From: Glycine soja
Taxonomy: Eukaryota; Streptophyta; Magnoliopsida; Fabales; Fabaceae
Assembly (NCBI RefSeq): GCF_004193775.1
Contig: NC_041008.1
Span: 43,929,136-43,993,135, forward strand
Direction: 5' to 3'
Length of the DNA stretch: 64,000 nt
The notes beneath the pieces were generated by a model, which did no database searches, was not told the origin of the DNA, and saw only the letters and a program-made list of their open reading frames with translations. Positions 21,601 through 31,564 of the stretch are shown here, one piece after another. The first letter of the stretch is position 1, and every line of letters begins with the position of its first letter. Both the position numbers and the translations under genes were made by a program.

Positions 21601-24600
21601 GGGTATAAACAGTGACTGACCGTCAATAAATTGTAAAAACTTTGTTCATTTTACCCAACCAAAATCATAGAGCTGAAGGTTAATGGCCCATTATTGCATG
21701 AGACAAGTGAAGGGATACCTCCATTATCTAATAAAAAGTAAAGCAATTCAACTCTTTCTTGGCTACTTTTTAATAGAAGGTATGTAATTATTGTAATATG
21801 AACCTAAAAAAACAAAAGATATGTAATCCACCCCTGGTAACTCTCTTCTCCCCCATAATAAAACCACTTTTATGTAAAAAAAGAACTGAAAGCAAACTGT
21901 AAAAATCAAGATTCCTACTGCATCAAATGTATATCCATCATGAGATCAATCTCTTCAGTATCTATGTCATAAAGTGAGATGAATGAGGCAAGTTATAGCA
22001 GATGACATACTGCAGTGAATAAGCTCCGTACCATGTCAAATGAACAGTTAGGATGGGACAAAGCAATTCCAGCAGTTTCTAATACATTTCCAAGCATACA
22101 CGCATGGCTCGGAAATTCAGTTGATATATCCTTAGGTAGCAAATTGATCAGATTTTGCCCAAACATTGCCATTTGATGAATGTAGCATTGGTTCAGGTCG
22201 TCTGCGGCAAAAATCTGAGTACCAAAGCAAATATGTTCAAAATTCTACAAAACTTGCCAAAATTCATATATATATATAAGATCTGGATTGCTGGCAAACA
22301 TACAAAGGATCCTCCAGCATTAAGACTGAAGATGTCAGAAATTACTGTTACAAAAACCAATAAAAGGAATAAAAATAATCAATCACTCTTAATCAGCTCA
22401 AGCCCCTCCCCCATGTAAATTCCAATTAAACGGTAAGTAAAGTTATTAAGTCCAGAACAGGGCCCTTAACACATCGAATGATGGAGTAAATAATCAAGTA
22501 CACATAGTCCAGTTGCTTATGGGTAAAGCTTTGCATGTTGGTTTTTTGTTTTCATTCAGTTGGAATTTACTGGGTCTAGGTGATAACAGTTGATGACCAT
22601 AGAAATGCTATGCAATTGCAAACAGATTAGAAAATTGATTTAAGCATCAGAATATTCAATTTGTCTATCTCAACAGAGGCACACAGAATTTCAAACAAGC
22701 TTAAAGCTCACAAAGTAGATTGCAGATGCAGTACATAAAGACATTCTTTCAATAGTTTGTCATGTATTTTATAATCCAAGTTCCTATGTTAACGTTCAAA
22801 TTTCAGAAATGTATAGAGACGGAGACCTTTCCCACTTTTAGTTTTCCTTTAACATTTATGAAAAAGATTGGCATCCTTGATGACTAATACATCTCTTAAG
22901 CTTCCACTTATAACAAAGAAAAGGAACCCCAAAATAGAATAAGTGGAAAACATACCTGTTGTAAATTTGGGAAAAGATGCCACAAGAAAGGAATAGTGAT
23001 GATCTGTGATGCAAAGCTATATCTTGGATTAATTTGTGAACAGATACATGGCTTCTGACCAACATGACATATTACAGCAATAAGCACACGCTCCAATGAT
23101 GATCCCTTGCCAATGGAAAAATAATTTTCTGCATTATCCTACAGGGGATCACCAGGGTAGTTTAAGCTTTGGCTGGTGAATGATATAATAAATAAAAGGA
23201 ACATGATCTGAAATAACAAAACTAGAAAGTATAATATAAACAATAGGAAAGAATGGAGTAAACAACTTATAGTGCATATTTAATCCATTGGCCTAGTTTC
23301 TTTTTCTGGTTAGGTAGGACATCCTGTTAAGATCTAGTAAGGGAAGACAGAAATTGATTGGGGGTGCATCAACCCCCCACCTCAAACACTACAGCTCCTT
23401 GGTGACAACAGGAAGTGCCACTTGGCTACAAAGCCATTGAGCTAGTATTTCTTTACTAAATTGATTATTACACATAAGAGAATAATATAGATTCAAAAGT
23501 TAATCACTGACTTTTGGTATAGTTTGAATGAGACTTTCTTCAAACTCAAGAATGGAATAAGAACAGAAAAATTGTAACTGATAGTGATATATGCACAAAA
23601 AAAAGGACAGCTTTGCTTCATATTTTAGCCATTTGGCTGGGTGTTTTCCTTGCTTTTGTTTCATTAGAATATCCCAGACTCCCCCAGCTTTATTTGCTTT
23701 CTAATAATGCTTTCTTCAATAAAACACATTACTGTAAATGCAATAAAACTCAGAGAAGCAGACATTCTGAAGAAATTTATCTCAAGATAAATGTATTTTT
23801 GTCACATCACGCATTTAGAAAATAAGGATTTTTTTCACCCACAAAAAAAAAAGGAGGAAGCAACTAGCAAGAGTTAAACTAAAATCATTATTTTCCCTTG
23901 CTCACTCCCATATTTCTCAAACACATGTAATCTATCAAATAATGAGATAACTTGTTTCTGAAAAATATTACCTTTCCTGTAAGAATTATCTCTCTGAGTA
24001 GGCCAACTGCATTGTTTTGAATGAGATATTCAACTATCTTACAGCTCCATGGCAATTTGGGATCAATTAACAATACTAAAACCTCCAATAAAGGAATAGC
24101 TGACACATTCAATTCCTCAGGAGTCAATAAAAGCTGATCCTTTAACTGATTTCTGTCAAGTTAAAAATTAAATAAGCAAGCTAGCAAAGAAACCCCAAAA
24201 ATACAAAGCAGAAAAAATACAAGGGCATTTTTGGATAATTAAAAAAAGAGTACAAACATCAAGACCAAAGGCATGATACCATGAAGATTACAAGTTTCTC
24301 GGTTAACTTGTGAAATACTTGCAAGTCATCCAATCCAATGGCCAACATATGCACAGGAGGGATGAAGCACTATTTATCTAGTGACCTTCATATATGACAT
24401 TTTTGGTCACTTGTATTTCTCATCATTACCGACAAATAGAAATAGAATGCTAAGATGCCCCACAATGGCTAGGAACATGGCCAAACACTCCTTATCAGTC
24501 TTGGTCAATTCACACCAATTTAGTATATAAAAAAAAGACAAATAGCATGTGATTTAGTATATAAAAAAGACATAAAACAAAATACAATAGAACCAATGCA

Positions 24601-27600
24601 ACATGAACAGGACAAAACCCTTAACAGCATAACCAATATTTTAAAAGGGCGTCAGTTTTAGTGTCCAACATAAAAAGGACCGGTAAAAACAGGCTAGAGA
24701 TTTTAAAGAGTCAGCTCAGAAAAGGAATTAAAATATGTTCATGAAACCAACCTATTCTGATGCAGAGCACAAATACAAGCTTGTACAAATCGCTTCACTC
24801 TAAAGTTCACCAAAGCACGTGTGGATGAATAATCCACCCCTGCAAAAAGTTTCACAACATCCCCTGTTGCAAATATTTTAGCTTTACAAGTTTTGTGACA
24901 AACACTTTGGGGGGAAAATACAGGAAAGCAAGAATCTACAATATTTCAAATTGCTTTTCTTCTATCAAGCACCAGACGTAACAACCTTAGCATGGTTTTG
25001 TCAAACACTTCAATACCTATGTCTTTAAGAGATTATAAAGAGGTATCTAGAAACTAGAATACGACCTTTGTCACATAACACAACCATAAGGATTGCAAAA
25101 GACACTTATAAAATTAAAAAAAGAGGATTGCAAATGTCACTTAAAAATTAAAAAATTAAATTTAAGAAGTCTAGGGGACCAAAACTTCAATCATAGTCTG
25201 CTCACCATATTGTTTCAAATAAAACAGCTGATTTCCGTATAAAAGAATTAAGAGAAGGAAGATTACAAATAATAAATAGAAAAGTTACAGAGAAAACTAA
25301 ATTCTTAACATCTTCAGCAGAAGTCATTGATTATAGAAATATTTAAAATCTTGTGACTGAGTCAGAGTTTTCAATGGCAGAAAGTACAATTCATGGGACC
25401 AATAACAAATGCAGTATGAGATAGGATTTAAATTCTGTGAAATACACAGCCTTCATTTTTTTTCTTTTATGATTATGATAAAATGAATACATTAAGGAGG
25501 AAAATGATAACTCAATGATCATCCACATTGTCACTTTGAAAGAAAATATACAAACTAACTAGAGGCGAAACAAGCACCATAAAGTCAATTGATTGCACTA
25601 GAAATCTCTTTTCTGGTGGGTGAAAAGATTAAATGTAAAATAAATATAGGTTCCAGTTTGCAATTTTTTTCCCAAATGCCTTAAAATACAAGTACAGTAG
25701 ATAAAGAACTGTAAAATCCATAGGAAATGGAAGGTTGATTAAGAATTACCATTATCCTGAACAGACCACCAAAGCAACCGGCATATTTGCACAAGAACTA
25801 AGAAATCATCAATATTTTCTGCCTTAAAGAAATAGAGGAACTGGTAGAGGAAATTAGAATCTGGACCAAAAGAATTCCTGAATGCACACAAGATGACATT
25901 AATTTGATTAGTAAGGGTGCAGTTTTCAAGTAAGATCATACCAAAATAAGATGCATCATTAATTAATACAAAAGCTTATAATAAAAGAAAATGAACAGTA
26001 TTCAACAATTATAATTTGTGATTATCAAATTTCACCTGTCCACGTTCTGGCAATGCTTCCCATAGATTTTATAGAACTGCTCTCGCACCTTAGATTGTTC
26101 AGTTCTGACAGCTTTTCTCCCTCTGAAGCATTTCTGTAGCTAGAATCAGTCAACAATTTGCATGACACATGAATGATGTTCACTCCCATCAACATAATGT
26201 GCCCACCACACAGTATACACAACGCATCAAACTACAATCTAGGCAGCTAAACTTTAGGAACTGAATGACACTGCAATCTTATTTTCACTTATCATGTAGC
26301 AGTGAATATTCAAAATACTTACAATTTTAAAACAAAAATATCACGAAACCAAGCAAATTGAGGAGCATCAACCATGGCCAAAATCAAAACAAGCAATGCA
26401 ACTTTCATTAAGATTTAAAACACTACCATGACGCATGGCATAATACAACAAAAAATTTAATACTAAAATTTCATTTACAGATGGGAAACAATTGAAAGTA
26501 GTATGTTGATAAATTACTGGAATCAAAACCTTTTAATATTGAAATCTCAAACAAACAGTATATAGTTAGTGGATTCAGCCAGTTTTATATTACTCATTAA
26601 ATTGTAACCATGAAACAACATCAAATAATTCACCATAACATCTTGGTGGTGAGGAGGCAGAGGGAAATAGTTGGAAGCGGGCTTTTCTTTGGGGTTTTGG
26701 GGAGAGGGAGGCATAAGGATAGGTACAGAGTGAAAGTGGGAATCAGGATATAAGAACATCTGCTAAGAGGTTTCTCCTATCCTCTAGAGCTCTAATTCTG
26801 TGCATAATTTCCCCATAAAAATGTTTTTATATTGTGTTTGGCGTGTTGATTTTTCATGCGAACTTTGTCTTCCTCAAAAACTTGAGTGACAGAGAAACTA
26901 GTGAAGCAAAATCTTTCTTTCCTGGCTAAAATACAATTTTGGTCCTCTTATTTTACTCAAACAGCAATTTTGGATCCTATAAAAAAAAATAGAGACATTT
27001 GGTCTTCCTATTTTTCAAAATCAAGGATTTTGGTTCAACTGTCAATTTCAGGGGTTGACCATTAATAAGTAGACTGCTAAATCGCAGACGTGACACTATA
27101 ATATTGGGTGTTTTAATTATAATTTTGACTAATAAAGTATTTAATTTAATAAGAATTTAATTAAAAACTATTAATTATCATAAAAAAAATCTTTAAATCA
27201 CCTAAGAATTTAATTAATATATACACATATGGGCATCTATACACATTTGGGTTTCTAAACTTCTATTTTCCAACATGATGGAATTTGAAACAGTGGAGCA
27301 ATACTTGACAAAAACAACGTAAATTGCCGGAGGCAGCTAAACACAACAACAATATCACACCATCAAGCATTACGATGAGAATAATTCAGCTAATTTCACT
27401 TGCTACAAAACTTGTCAAATGCATTACAGAAACAGTGATGCACAACGAAATTGCAAGATTAAAAACTAAAATCAAGCAGATGCACTTAAACCTGAATTTT
27501 GAGTACAGCAGAGTTCTGCTGGCGCAACCATAAGCGCCGGTTGCGTTCAACTCGCGTCTGTTCTAGAAGGTTCTTCCGGTCCCTTTCCTTTGAACTGCGA

Positions 27601-27650
27601 CCTCCCAAATCGACACGCTTCCGCGTCGAAGGATCGCCGCTGAAGAACAT
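12646..27650 (-). CDS. UPL6: E3 ubiquitin-protein ligase UPL6 (HECT type), complete
   Basis: HECT E3 ligase: it takes ubiquitin from an E2 onto an active-site Cys and passes it to a substrate. Exons on the minus strand (5' to 3') are 27650-27492, 26133-26036, 25877-25750, 24863-24752, 24152-23972, 23138-22956, 22214-22032, 21200-21125, 20164-20046, 19935-19652, 19282-19186, 18479-18336, 17444-17361, 17274-17188, 17006-16866, 16746-16621, 16344-16246, 16047-15980, 15250-15184, 14721-14551, 14103-14014, 13631-13551, 13282-13209, 13125-13054, 12897-12808, 12712-12646. They total 3081 nt, 1026 residues, with no frame break. The start MFFSGDPSTRKRVDLGGRSS is the UPL6 signature; an IQ-like motif IQKCFRGRKAVR lies at about 52-63. 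The HECT domain covers about 665-1026: GIDGGGIFKDFMENITR, ELYFVIVNNEYGE, the catalytic TCMNLL with Cys at about 994, and the C-terminus NADAGFDLS. Arabidopsis UPL6 is about 1030 residues. Substrates cannot be told from the sequence. Confidence 0.95.
14155..14492 (+). mobile_element. TRIM-like mini LTR retroelement in a UPL6 intron
   Basis: Two direct repeats of about 120-130 bp flank a short internal region. The left repeat starts TGCATTTGGAAAAACCCAAG at 14155 and the right starts TGTATAGGAAAAAATCCAGG at 14362. Both share the CCCACAT-like, AGTATATAAGTG-like, TATGAGCTA and CTTTTGG..GAGTTAG blocks. Immediately after the left repeat is TGGTATCAAAG (14274-14284), close to the initiator tRNA-Met primer-binding site TGGTATCAGAGC. 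A purine-rich ATGAAAGGGAG (14351-14361) sits just before the right repeat, as a polypurine tract would. The internal part, about 85 bp, is far too small to code for proteins. The element is antisense to UPL6, between exons ending 14551 and starting 14103. Confidence 0.75.
17979..18208 (+). mobile_element. Second copy of the same TRIM-like repeat, rearranged
   Basis: From 17979 the sequence reads TTGGGAAAAACCCAAGTCCC, then AGTATATAAGTGAGGGGCAA, ATGAGCTAACTTTTGGGGTT and finally TGGTATCAGAGC at about 18110-18121, an exact match to the initiator tRNA-Met primer-binding site. A second partial repeat copy follows directly (AAAGCCAAGATAGAGTATAT and onward) and ends GGGGTTTTTCCCAATA, the inverse of the beginning. 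The whole unit therefore has both direct repeats and a 14 bp inverted end. It lies in the UPL6 intron between 18336 and 17444. Confidence 0.7.
18685..19140 (-). mobile_element. LINE (non-LTR retrotransposon) 3' end with poly(A), 5' truncated
   Basis: On the minus strand 19140-18889 is open and reads LSRTKYFINGTKATRWKCWW and AALTWTIWQHRNGIIFENQ, the tryptophan-rich C-terminal part typical of plant LINE ORF2 (after the reverse transcriptase). It ends at a stop and is followed by an untranslated tail finishing in a run of about 12 A (T run at about 18686-18697 on the plus strand). Only the 3' end is present, the usual outcome of 5'-truncated LINE insertion. It sits in the UPL6 intron between exons 19186 and 18479, in the same orientation as the gene. 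Confidence 0.75.
20186..20513 (-). mobile_element. TRIM/LTR-like direct-repeat pair in a UPL6 intron
   Basis: Blocks 20186-20299 and 20411-20513 are imperfect direct repeats: AGAATTGAGAA, AAAAGTTAACTCAAG or AAAAGCTAGCTCAAG, GGGAGGATT, CTTATAAG-like, and CACATACC.AGCT.ATGTG. About 110 bp separates them. Read on the minus strand, the junction after the upstream repeat has AGTATTTTAGTAGACCC, a degraded version of TGGTATCAGAGTAGACCC, the initiator-tRNA primer site seen in this class. It is more diverged than the other two copies. It lies between UPL6 exons 21125 and 20164. Confidence 0.5.
23300..23460 (-). mobile_element. Possible tRNA-derived SINE in a UPL6 intron
   Basis: On the minus strand this stretch reads TAGCCAAGTGGCAC, which fits the RNA polymerase III box A (TRGCNNAGYGG). 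About 50 bp downstream comes GGGGTTGATGCACCCCC, resembling box B (GGTTCGANNCC) within a short palindrome. It does not fold as a tRNA. A SINE is the likeliest reading, but no clear target duplication was found. Confidence 0.35.
26925..27260. repeat. Dispersed intronic repeat of the 'GGTCC..ATTTT' type
   Basis: In UPL6 intron 1 the phrases AATTTTGGTCCTCTTATTTT, AATTTTGGATCC and TTTTGGTTCAACTGTCAATTT recur in a way typical of degenerate dispersed repeats in legume introns. No ends or target duplications can be fixed. Confidence 0.3.
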
Positions 27651-28205
27651 TTTTTATCGCTTTTTTCTTCTGTACGGCCAATTCATGCCCTAGTTTCCAT
27701 CACAACGAAGATCGCACCACGCAAAGCGCGTTTAATTTGCAATGAGAGCTCGCTTCGATGGGAAGAAAAGGATTTGGCCGAAAAAGTTGCCCTAGAATTA
27801 GAGAAAAGTGGGAACCGAGTTCTTTGGTGCAAGGCGATAGGAAAGTCTCAACAGTAATAATAATGAGAATTCTTAATACGAAAAACCAATTTGATCACAG
27901 CAAAATAAGAATGATAACAATAGCAGTAATGGAATGGAAAATCAGTGTTTGCAAATAGAAGAAGAACGTGAAATTTTCGCAAGCTTTCTCGTGCTTCCCT
28001 CACTTTCCCGGGAGCGCTGTGTTGGGAATAAGTTTTTAAGAAAGAAAGCAGTCCAAAATAAAACATACTGGTTTTACTATGTATGGTGTGGTCAAAAATA
28101 ATAATAATAATTAGCCATCCTAATTAGAATTTTTCTTCTTTGGTGTCTCACAAACTTCGATAGTTTCAGTCAACTATAAAATAATCTTAGGTTCTAGGTT
28201 TAATA
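27651..28205 (-). promoter_or_regulatory. UPL6 5' leader and proximal promoter region
   Basis: This is the sequence between the UPL6 ATG (27650-27648, minus) and the left target duplication of the inserted MULE. The first 200 bp are less AT-rich, as expected for a leader. No confident TATA box or start site can be assigned. Little upstream sequence remains before the transposon, so the native distal promoter was displaced by about 1 kb if it extended further. Confidence 0.4.
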
Positions 28206-28389
28206 AATAAAGTTGGTGGAGACTAGGGTGCGTAAGTGAAATTTCTTATGCATCCAACACAAATTTCGGTGAATATATTGCATCTGTCTGATTTTAAAAT
28301 TAAAAAATCAAACGGTGAAGATTGATTATGCTACGACGGAATTATTTACACCAGATAAAATAAAAAAATATGAGATTTTTTTTTCTTTT

Positions 28390-28660
28390 TTCTCACTCCT
28401 CTGAGCTTCTGCCTCCGAGCTTCTGCCTTTCATCTCTGATCACCCCTCTCTCCTCTGAGCTTCTCTCTCTTTCGAACTTCTGCCTTTCGTCTCTGACCAC
28501 CCCTCTCTCCTACTAACTTCTTTCTCATTCGAGCTTCTCCCTTTGGTCTCCAACCACCCCTCCTTCTTTGACACCATCTCTCTCCTCCGAGCTTTTCCCT
28601 TTGGTCTCCAACCACTCCTCTTTCTTCGACACCATCTCTTTCCTCCGAGCTTCTCCAACA
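28390..28660. repeat. CT-rich tandem repeats inside the MULE
   Basis: Units of roughly 55-60 bp contain GAGCTTCTCCCTTTGGTCTC, CAACCACCCCTC, and, in the later units, GACACCATCTCTCTCCTCC. The units are repeated about four times with progressive divergence. The phrase GAGCTTCTCCCTTTG also occurs inverted next to the right TIR (about 28971-28991). The array therefore looks like an expansion of the inner end of the left TIR. Confidence 0.75.
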
Positions 28661-28689
28661 TTCTTATACAAAAACTTCCTCCATTATCA

Positions 28690-28935
28690 TCTCCAAATCC
28701 ATCGCCAGCGTCTCGAACTTGGCAGGATGGTCCAGATTCACGTCCTACCACATCTCGCACCCTCTCATTCCCACCATCCTCATGTCCGCCGGCGTGAAGA
28801 GCTTCAGCGTCTTCCTCCGCTCACGCACCACCTCGGCTTCCTCCATCACGCGCGGGAGGTACTCCAAGAGGACCATGTCCCTATGCTTTTTGTGGAATCT
28901 CAGCTCGAAGAACCGAACCTCAGATTTTGAAAAGG
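28690..28935 (-). pseudogene. Captured AAA-ATPase (BCS1/HSR4-like) fragment within the MULE
   Basis: The minus strand reads FELRFHKKHRDMVLLEYLPR, then RRKTLKLFT, CEMW, stop, DVNLDHPAKFETLAMDLE. This corresponds to the segment just upstream of the Walker A motif in plant mitochondrial/ER AAA-ATPases of the BCS1-like group (HSR4, ASD), whose usual wording is FHKKH.D.VL..YLP and VNLDHPA.F.TLAM. One in-frame TAG (plus-strand 28745-28747) sits between W and DVNLDHP. The piece is about 82 codons, richer in GC than its surroundings, and ends where low-complexity repeat begins. It lacks all ATPase motifs, so no enzyme can result. The assignment is from remembered family motifs. Confidence 0.75.
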
Positions 28936-29182
28936 AGTGGGAGGGGTCATGCTAGATGAACTTCGCGAAGATCAAAGGGAGAAGCTCGAAGGAGAGAGCA
29001 AAAAGAAAAAAAAATTCATATTTTTTATTTTATCTGGTGTAAACAATTCTATCGTAGTATAACTGATCTTCACTGTTTGATTTTCTAATTTTAAAATTGG
29101 ACGGACGCAATACATTCACCGAAACTTGCATGGGGTGCGTGAGGAGTTTCGGTTACGCGCCCTAGTCTCTGCCAATAAACTT

Positions 29183-30460
29183 AAGTGTGCCGTCAAAATT
29201 GAGTTATATCCAATGGGTTACATTATTAATATGAATGAGATTAATTATTTTCATTTTAATTATCTTAAAATTTATATTTATAATTAATTGAATGAAAACT
29301 TTTATGCTGATAATATATAAAATTTAAACTTTTATTTACCATCGCAGATGATGCTACTATATTTTTAGGAGAAGGATATGCTCTTCCGTCAACTTTCTGT
29401 AATTGGCAGAAGACAAATTATATTCTTGGATCTAACTCCTTTAAAATTGAATGTGTGTGCTTTAAAAATTTATAATGCTGTTAGATTAAAAAATGGATAA
29501 ATTTTGTGGTAGATTCCTTTATTTTCAATTAAAATTAGTCTGTTTGGTTCAGCTTTTTTTTTTAAGTTTATCTTCCTCTTAAAAGGAGGAGTTAAACCAA
29601 ACAATTTTTATATTTTTTTAAAAAAACTTGTAATCTTTTTTCATAGAATAAAACTTGGAAAAAATATTGACTTTTTAATTAAGTTGGTCGGATAACTTTT
29701 TTATTACTTATAAGAGCTTATTTATCAACTCTCCCCTTTAACTATCAACACATCCTAAAATGTTATTTAAAAAAATACTAACTTTTCAATTTGAGTATTT
29801 CTTCATTAAATAACTCTCACATGCTCCGTCCATTTTTTTCCAATTATAAAATCTTTTTTAGAATTTTGTTTGTTTGTTTTTATAAAAAAAATTATAATTT
29901 CTAGATGCATTAATTATTTTTTTTCCTTCTATAGTCTTAATTAATTATTCTCTCTCCATATATTTATGAAAAGCAATTAAGTGAATAAAAAAATAAAAAA
30001 AAAGATAATTTTGAAATAATAGTATAAATAATTGATAAATTTAATGTGGTTAATTAAACTAATTATTTTTCTTAAGAAATGTGAATAAGTTGAAAGATTG
30101 AATTGAGAGAGTAATTTATTTTATTTTAAAGAGTAAACTACAATCATACTGCTTAAATTTTCCTCAAATTTCACCGAATACCTTTTATTTGCTTCCCTTA
30201 CAAAACACACTAGGGCCTTAGATAACTTTAACTCTTAAATGTTGAATGATTTACCCCAAATATTATGTAAGAACTCAATGTTACCCTTATTTTGAATAGA
30301 AACAACAGACAAGAGAGTACAGATGCTAGAGTTCACATGAAATTGGGGAAAGTCAAGGGAGAGAAACTTGTGAAGGCATCAGATGTCAAACAATTACAAG
30401 CTATTCAGTTTTCATGTTTAATGAATACAATACATATATATACTATGTGACGTGTATCAC
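29183..30460. other. Intergenic AT-rich DNA with a MITE-like block
   Basis: No gene seen. It contains a MITE-like block at 29822-30112 and many homopolymer runs. Confidence 0.55.
29822..30112. mobile_element. MITE-like element, 'CTCCGTCC' family
   Basis: It starts TGCTCCGTCCATTTTTTTCC and ends GATTGAATTGAGAGAGTA, whose inverse resembles the start. The internal phrase AAATTTAATGTGGTTAATTAA recurs almost identically near 50373-50395 in another copy. Non-coding and AT-rich. Ends are approximate. Confidence 0.45.
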
Positions 30461-31435
30461 AAAAAATTAAAGAGACACATTCTCAAGTACCACTTTATCA
30501 ATTCTTAATGCTAATTTTGAGTCAATCATTTCGTTAGGCCAATCTCTGTTGCTTCCAGCTCTCCAAGCTTTTTCCTGCAATATTACCTTGATTTTCCAAT
30601 TGATACAAAATATGAAAATAACAAAAGTTACTTGTGCACTCAAATCGCCTGGGGTACTTACCACCAATCATGTGGACCAACTGGTGTGAGATTGTTCCAG
30701 CTTAATTAGAGGTCTCGGATTTAATCCTGGATATGCAACTATGTTAAATACTTGAAAAAAATCTTTGCTGTCCATAATGGTCTTACCCAACTAGAATAAG
30801 ATTACTTCCAGTGAAGGATATCTATGATCTAAACAAAAAAAATCACCTAGGATACTTGCTAGAAAGAAATAGGCAATGGCATCATGCCCTTATGGTTTCC
30901 ATGGTGCTGGAGGTGGTGGCAGACGGTTTAGGAAACATAAGGGGAGCAGCAGAGGAAATGGTATTTTTGTCAATGGATGTGCTTTTGTTGCAAGACAATG
31001 CCACCAATGCTGCAACTAAACCAACAATTCCAGGAAGAGTTGGCTCTGTGTAATTGTAGTTTGTACGAACATCATAGAAGCCATCATGCTTGTCAGAACC
31101 AGCATTTCCTGTTGTTGTCTGTCTGCTTATGTTAATCTAATTTACAAACTAATATAAGTAACAAGGAAGTAAAGAACAAAATTGTTTTCGTCTTTAAAGT
31201 GATTCACAGAAGTTACATATATAGGCACATGGTGTTGAAACATTCTCATCTAAAGATTATCTACAAAATAACAAAAAGCTAACAAGGTAGCAAAATACAT
31301 CCAAGCAAAGAAAAATTGTCTTCCTCTTATGCACAAGGCATGAGTGACAAGCTCAAGGTTTCATTAAGTAATCTATATTGAAACTTTCGAAGATAAAGCA
31401 AGGGCACATAAATTAGAAGCCACAATTATTATTAC
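30461..31435. other. Unassigned region with short open stretches downstream of a helicase exon
   Basis: Two minus-strand open stretches follow AG acceptors. The first, about 31108-30882, contains [20 protein letters not shown], a short hydrophobic segment, then a stop. The second, about 30573-30467, contains EKAWRAGSNRDWPNEMIDS and ends at a TAA. Neither matches a family I recognise, and their phases do not follow on simply from the helicase exon. They may be relics of the same dead gene or chance. The piece 30690-30760 includes a GGTCTCGGATTTAATCCTGG phrase seen in dispersed repeats. Confidence 0.3.
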
Positions 31436-31564
31436 CTTCAGCAATATAGAGAAACAAAGGTTCAAATAGTGAATAAATTGCAACTCTTCAGGAATCAGGA
31501 AATGTATAGCATTTCCTTTTCCGCCTTCCCCACAAGCTGTTCTACCAAGCCTATGGATATATTC
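31436..31564 (-). pseudogene. Orphan exon of a DEAD-box RNA helicase (HAS1/DDX18-like), motif VI damaged
   Basis: On the minus strand a 43-codon exon with good borders (acceptor ..GCTTCCAG, donor GTAATA) reads [20 protein letters not shown] and [15 protein letters not shown]. This is the end of the helicase C domain of HAS1/DDX18-type ribosome-biogenesis helicases (plant RH27/RH51), where the family has YIHRVGRTARGEG and [13 protein letters not shown]. Motif VI (HRxGRxxR) has lost its last arginine, the ATP-contacting finger: HRLGRTAC. No upstream DEAD box, Walker A or other helicase exon is visible in the flanking 2 kb on this strand. A missing catalytic residue and isolation point to a pseudogene fragment. 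Confidence 0.7.

Larger units (their letters stand above)
28206..29182. mobile_element. Non-autonomous MULE carrying a captured gene fragment (Pack-MULE), with 9 bp target duplication
   Basis: The element spans 28215-29173 (959 bp). Left TIR (28215 to about 28385) begins GGTGGAGACTAGGGTGCGTA; the right end (about 29006-29173) is its inverse, finishing TAGTCTCTGCC. The arms match over roughly 170 bp, including TTTCGGTGAAT.TATTGC, AAAATCAAAC.GTGAAGAT and ACACCAGATAAAATAAAAAA. Flanks AATAAAGTT (28206-28214) and AATAAACTT (29174-29182) agree at 8 of 9 positions, a 9 bp duplication as Mutator elements make. Inside are CT-rich tandem repeats (28390-28660) and, on the minus strand, a piece of an AAA-ATPase gene (28690-28935). 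There is no transposase. TIR length, duplication size and captured coding DNA together define a Pack-MULE. Confidence 0.85.

Noticed and set aside
28543..28955. Plus-strand open frames inside the MULE
   Set aside because: CT-rich repeat and antisense of the captured AAA-ATPase fragment; the family motifs read only on the minus strand.
30690..30760. tRNA-like phrase GGTCTCGGATTTAATCCTGG
   Set aside because: No acceptor stem, anticodon arm or box A at the right spacing; it resembles a dispersed repeat rather than a tRNA gene.
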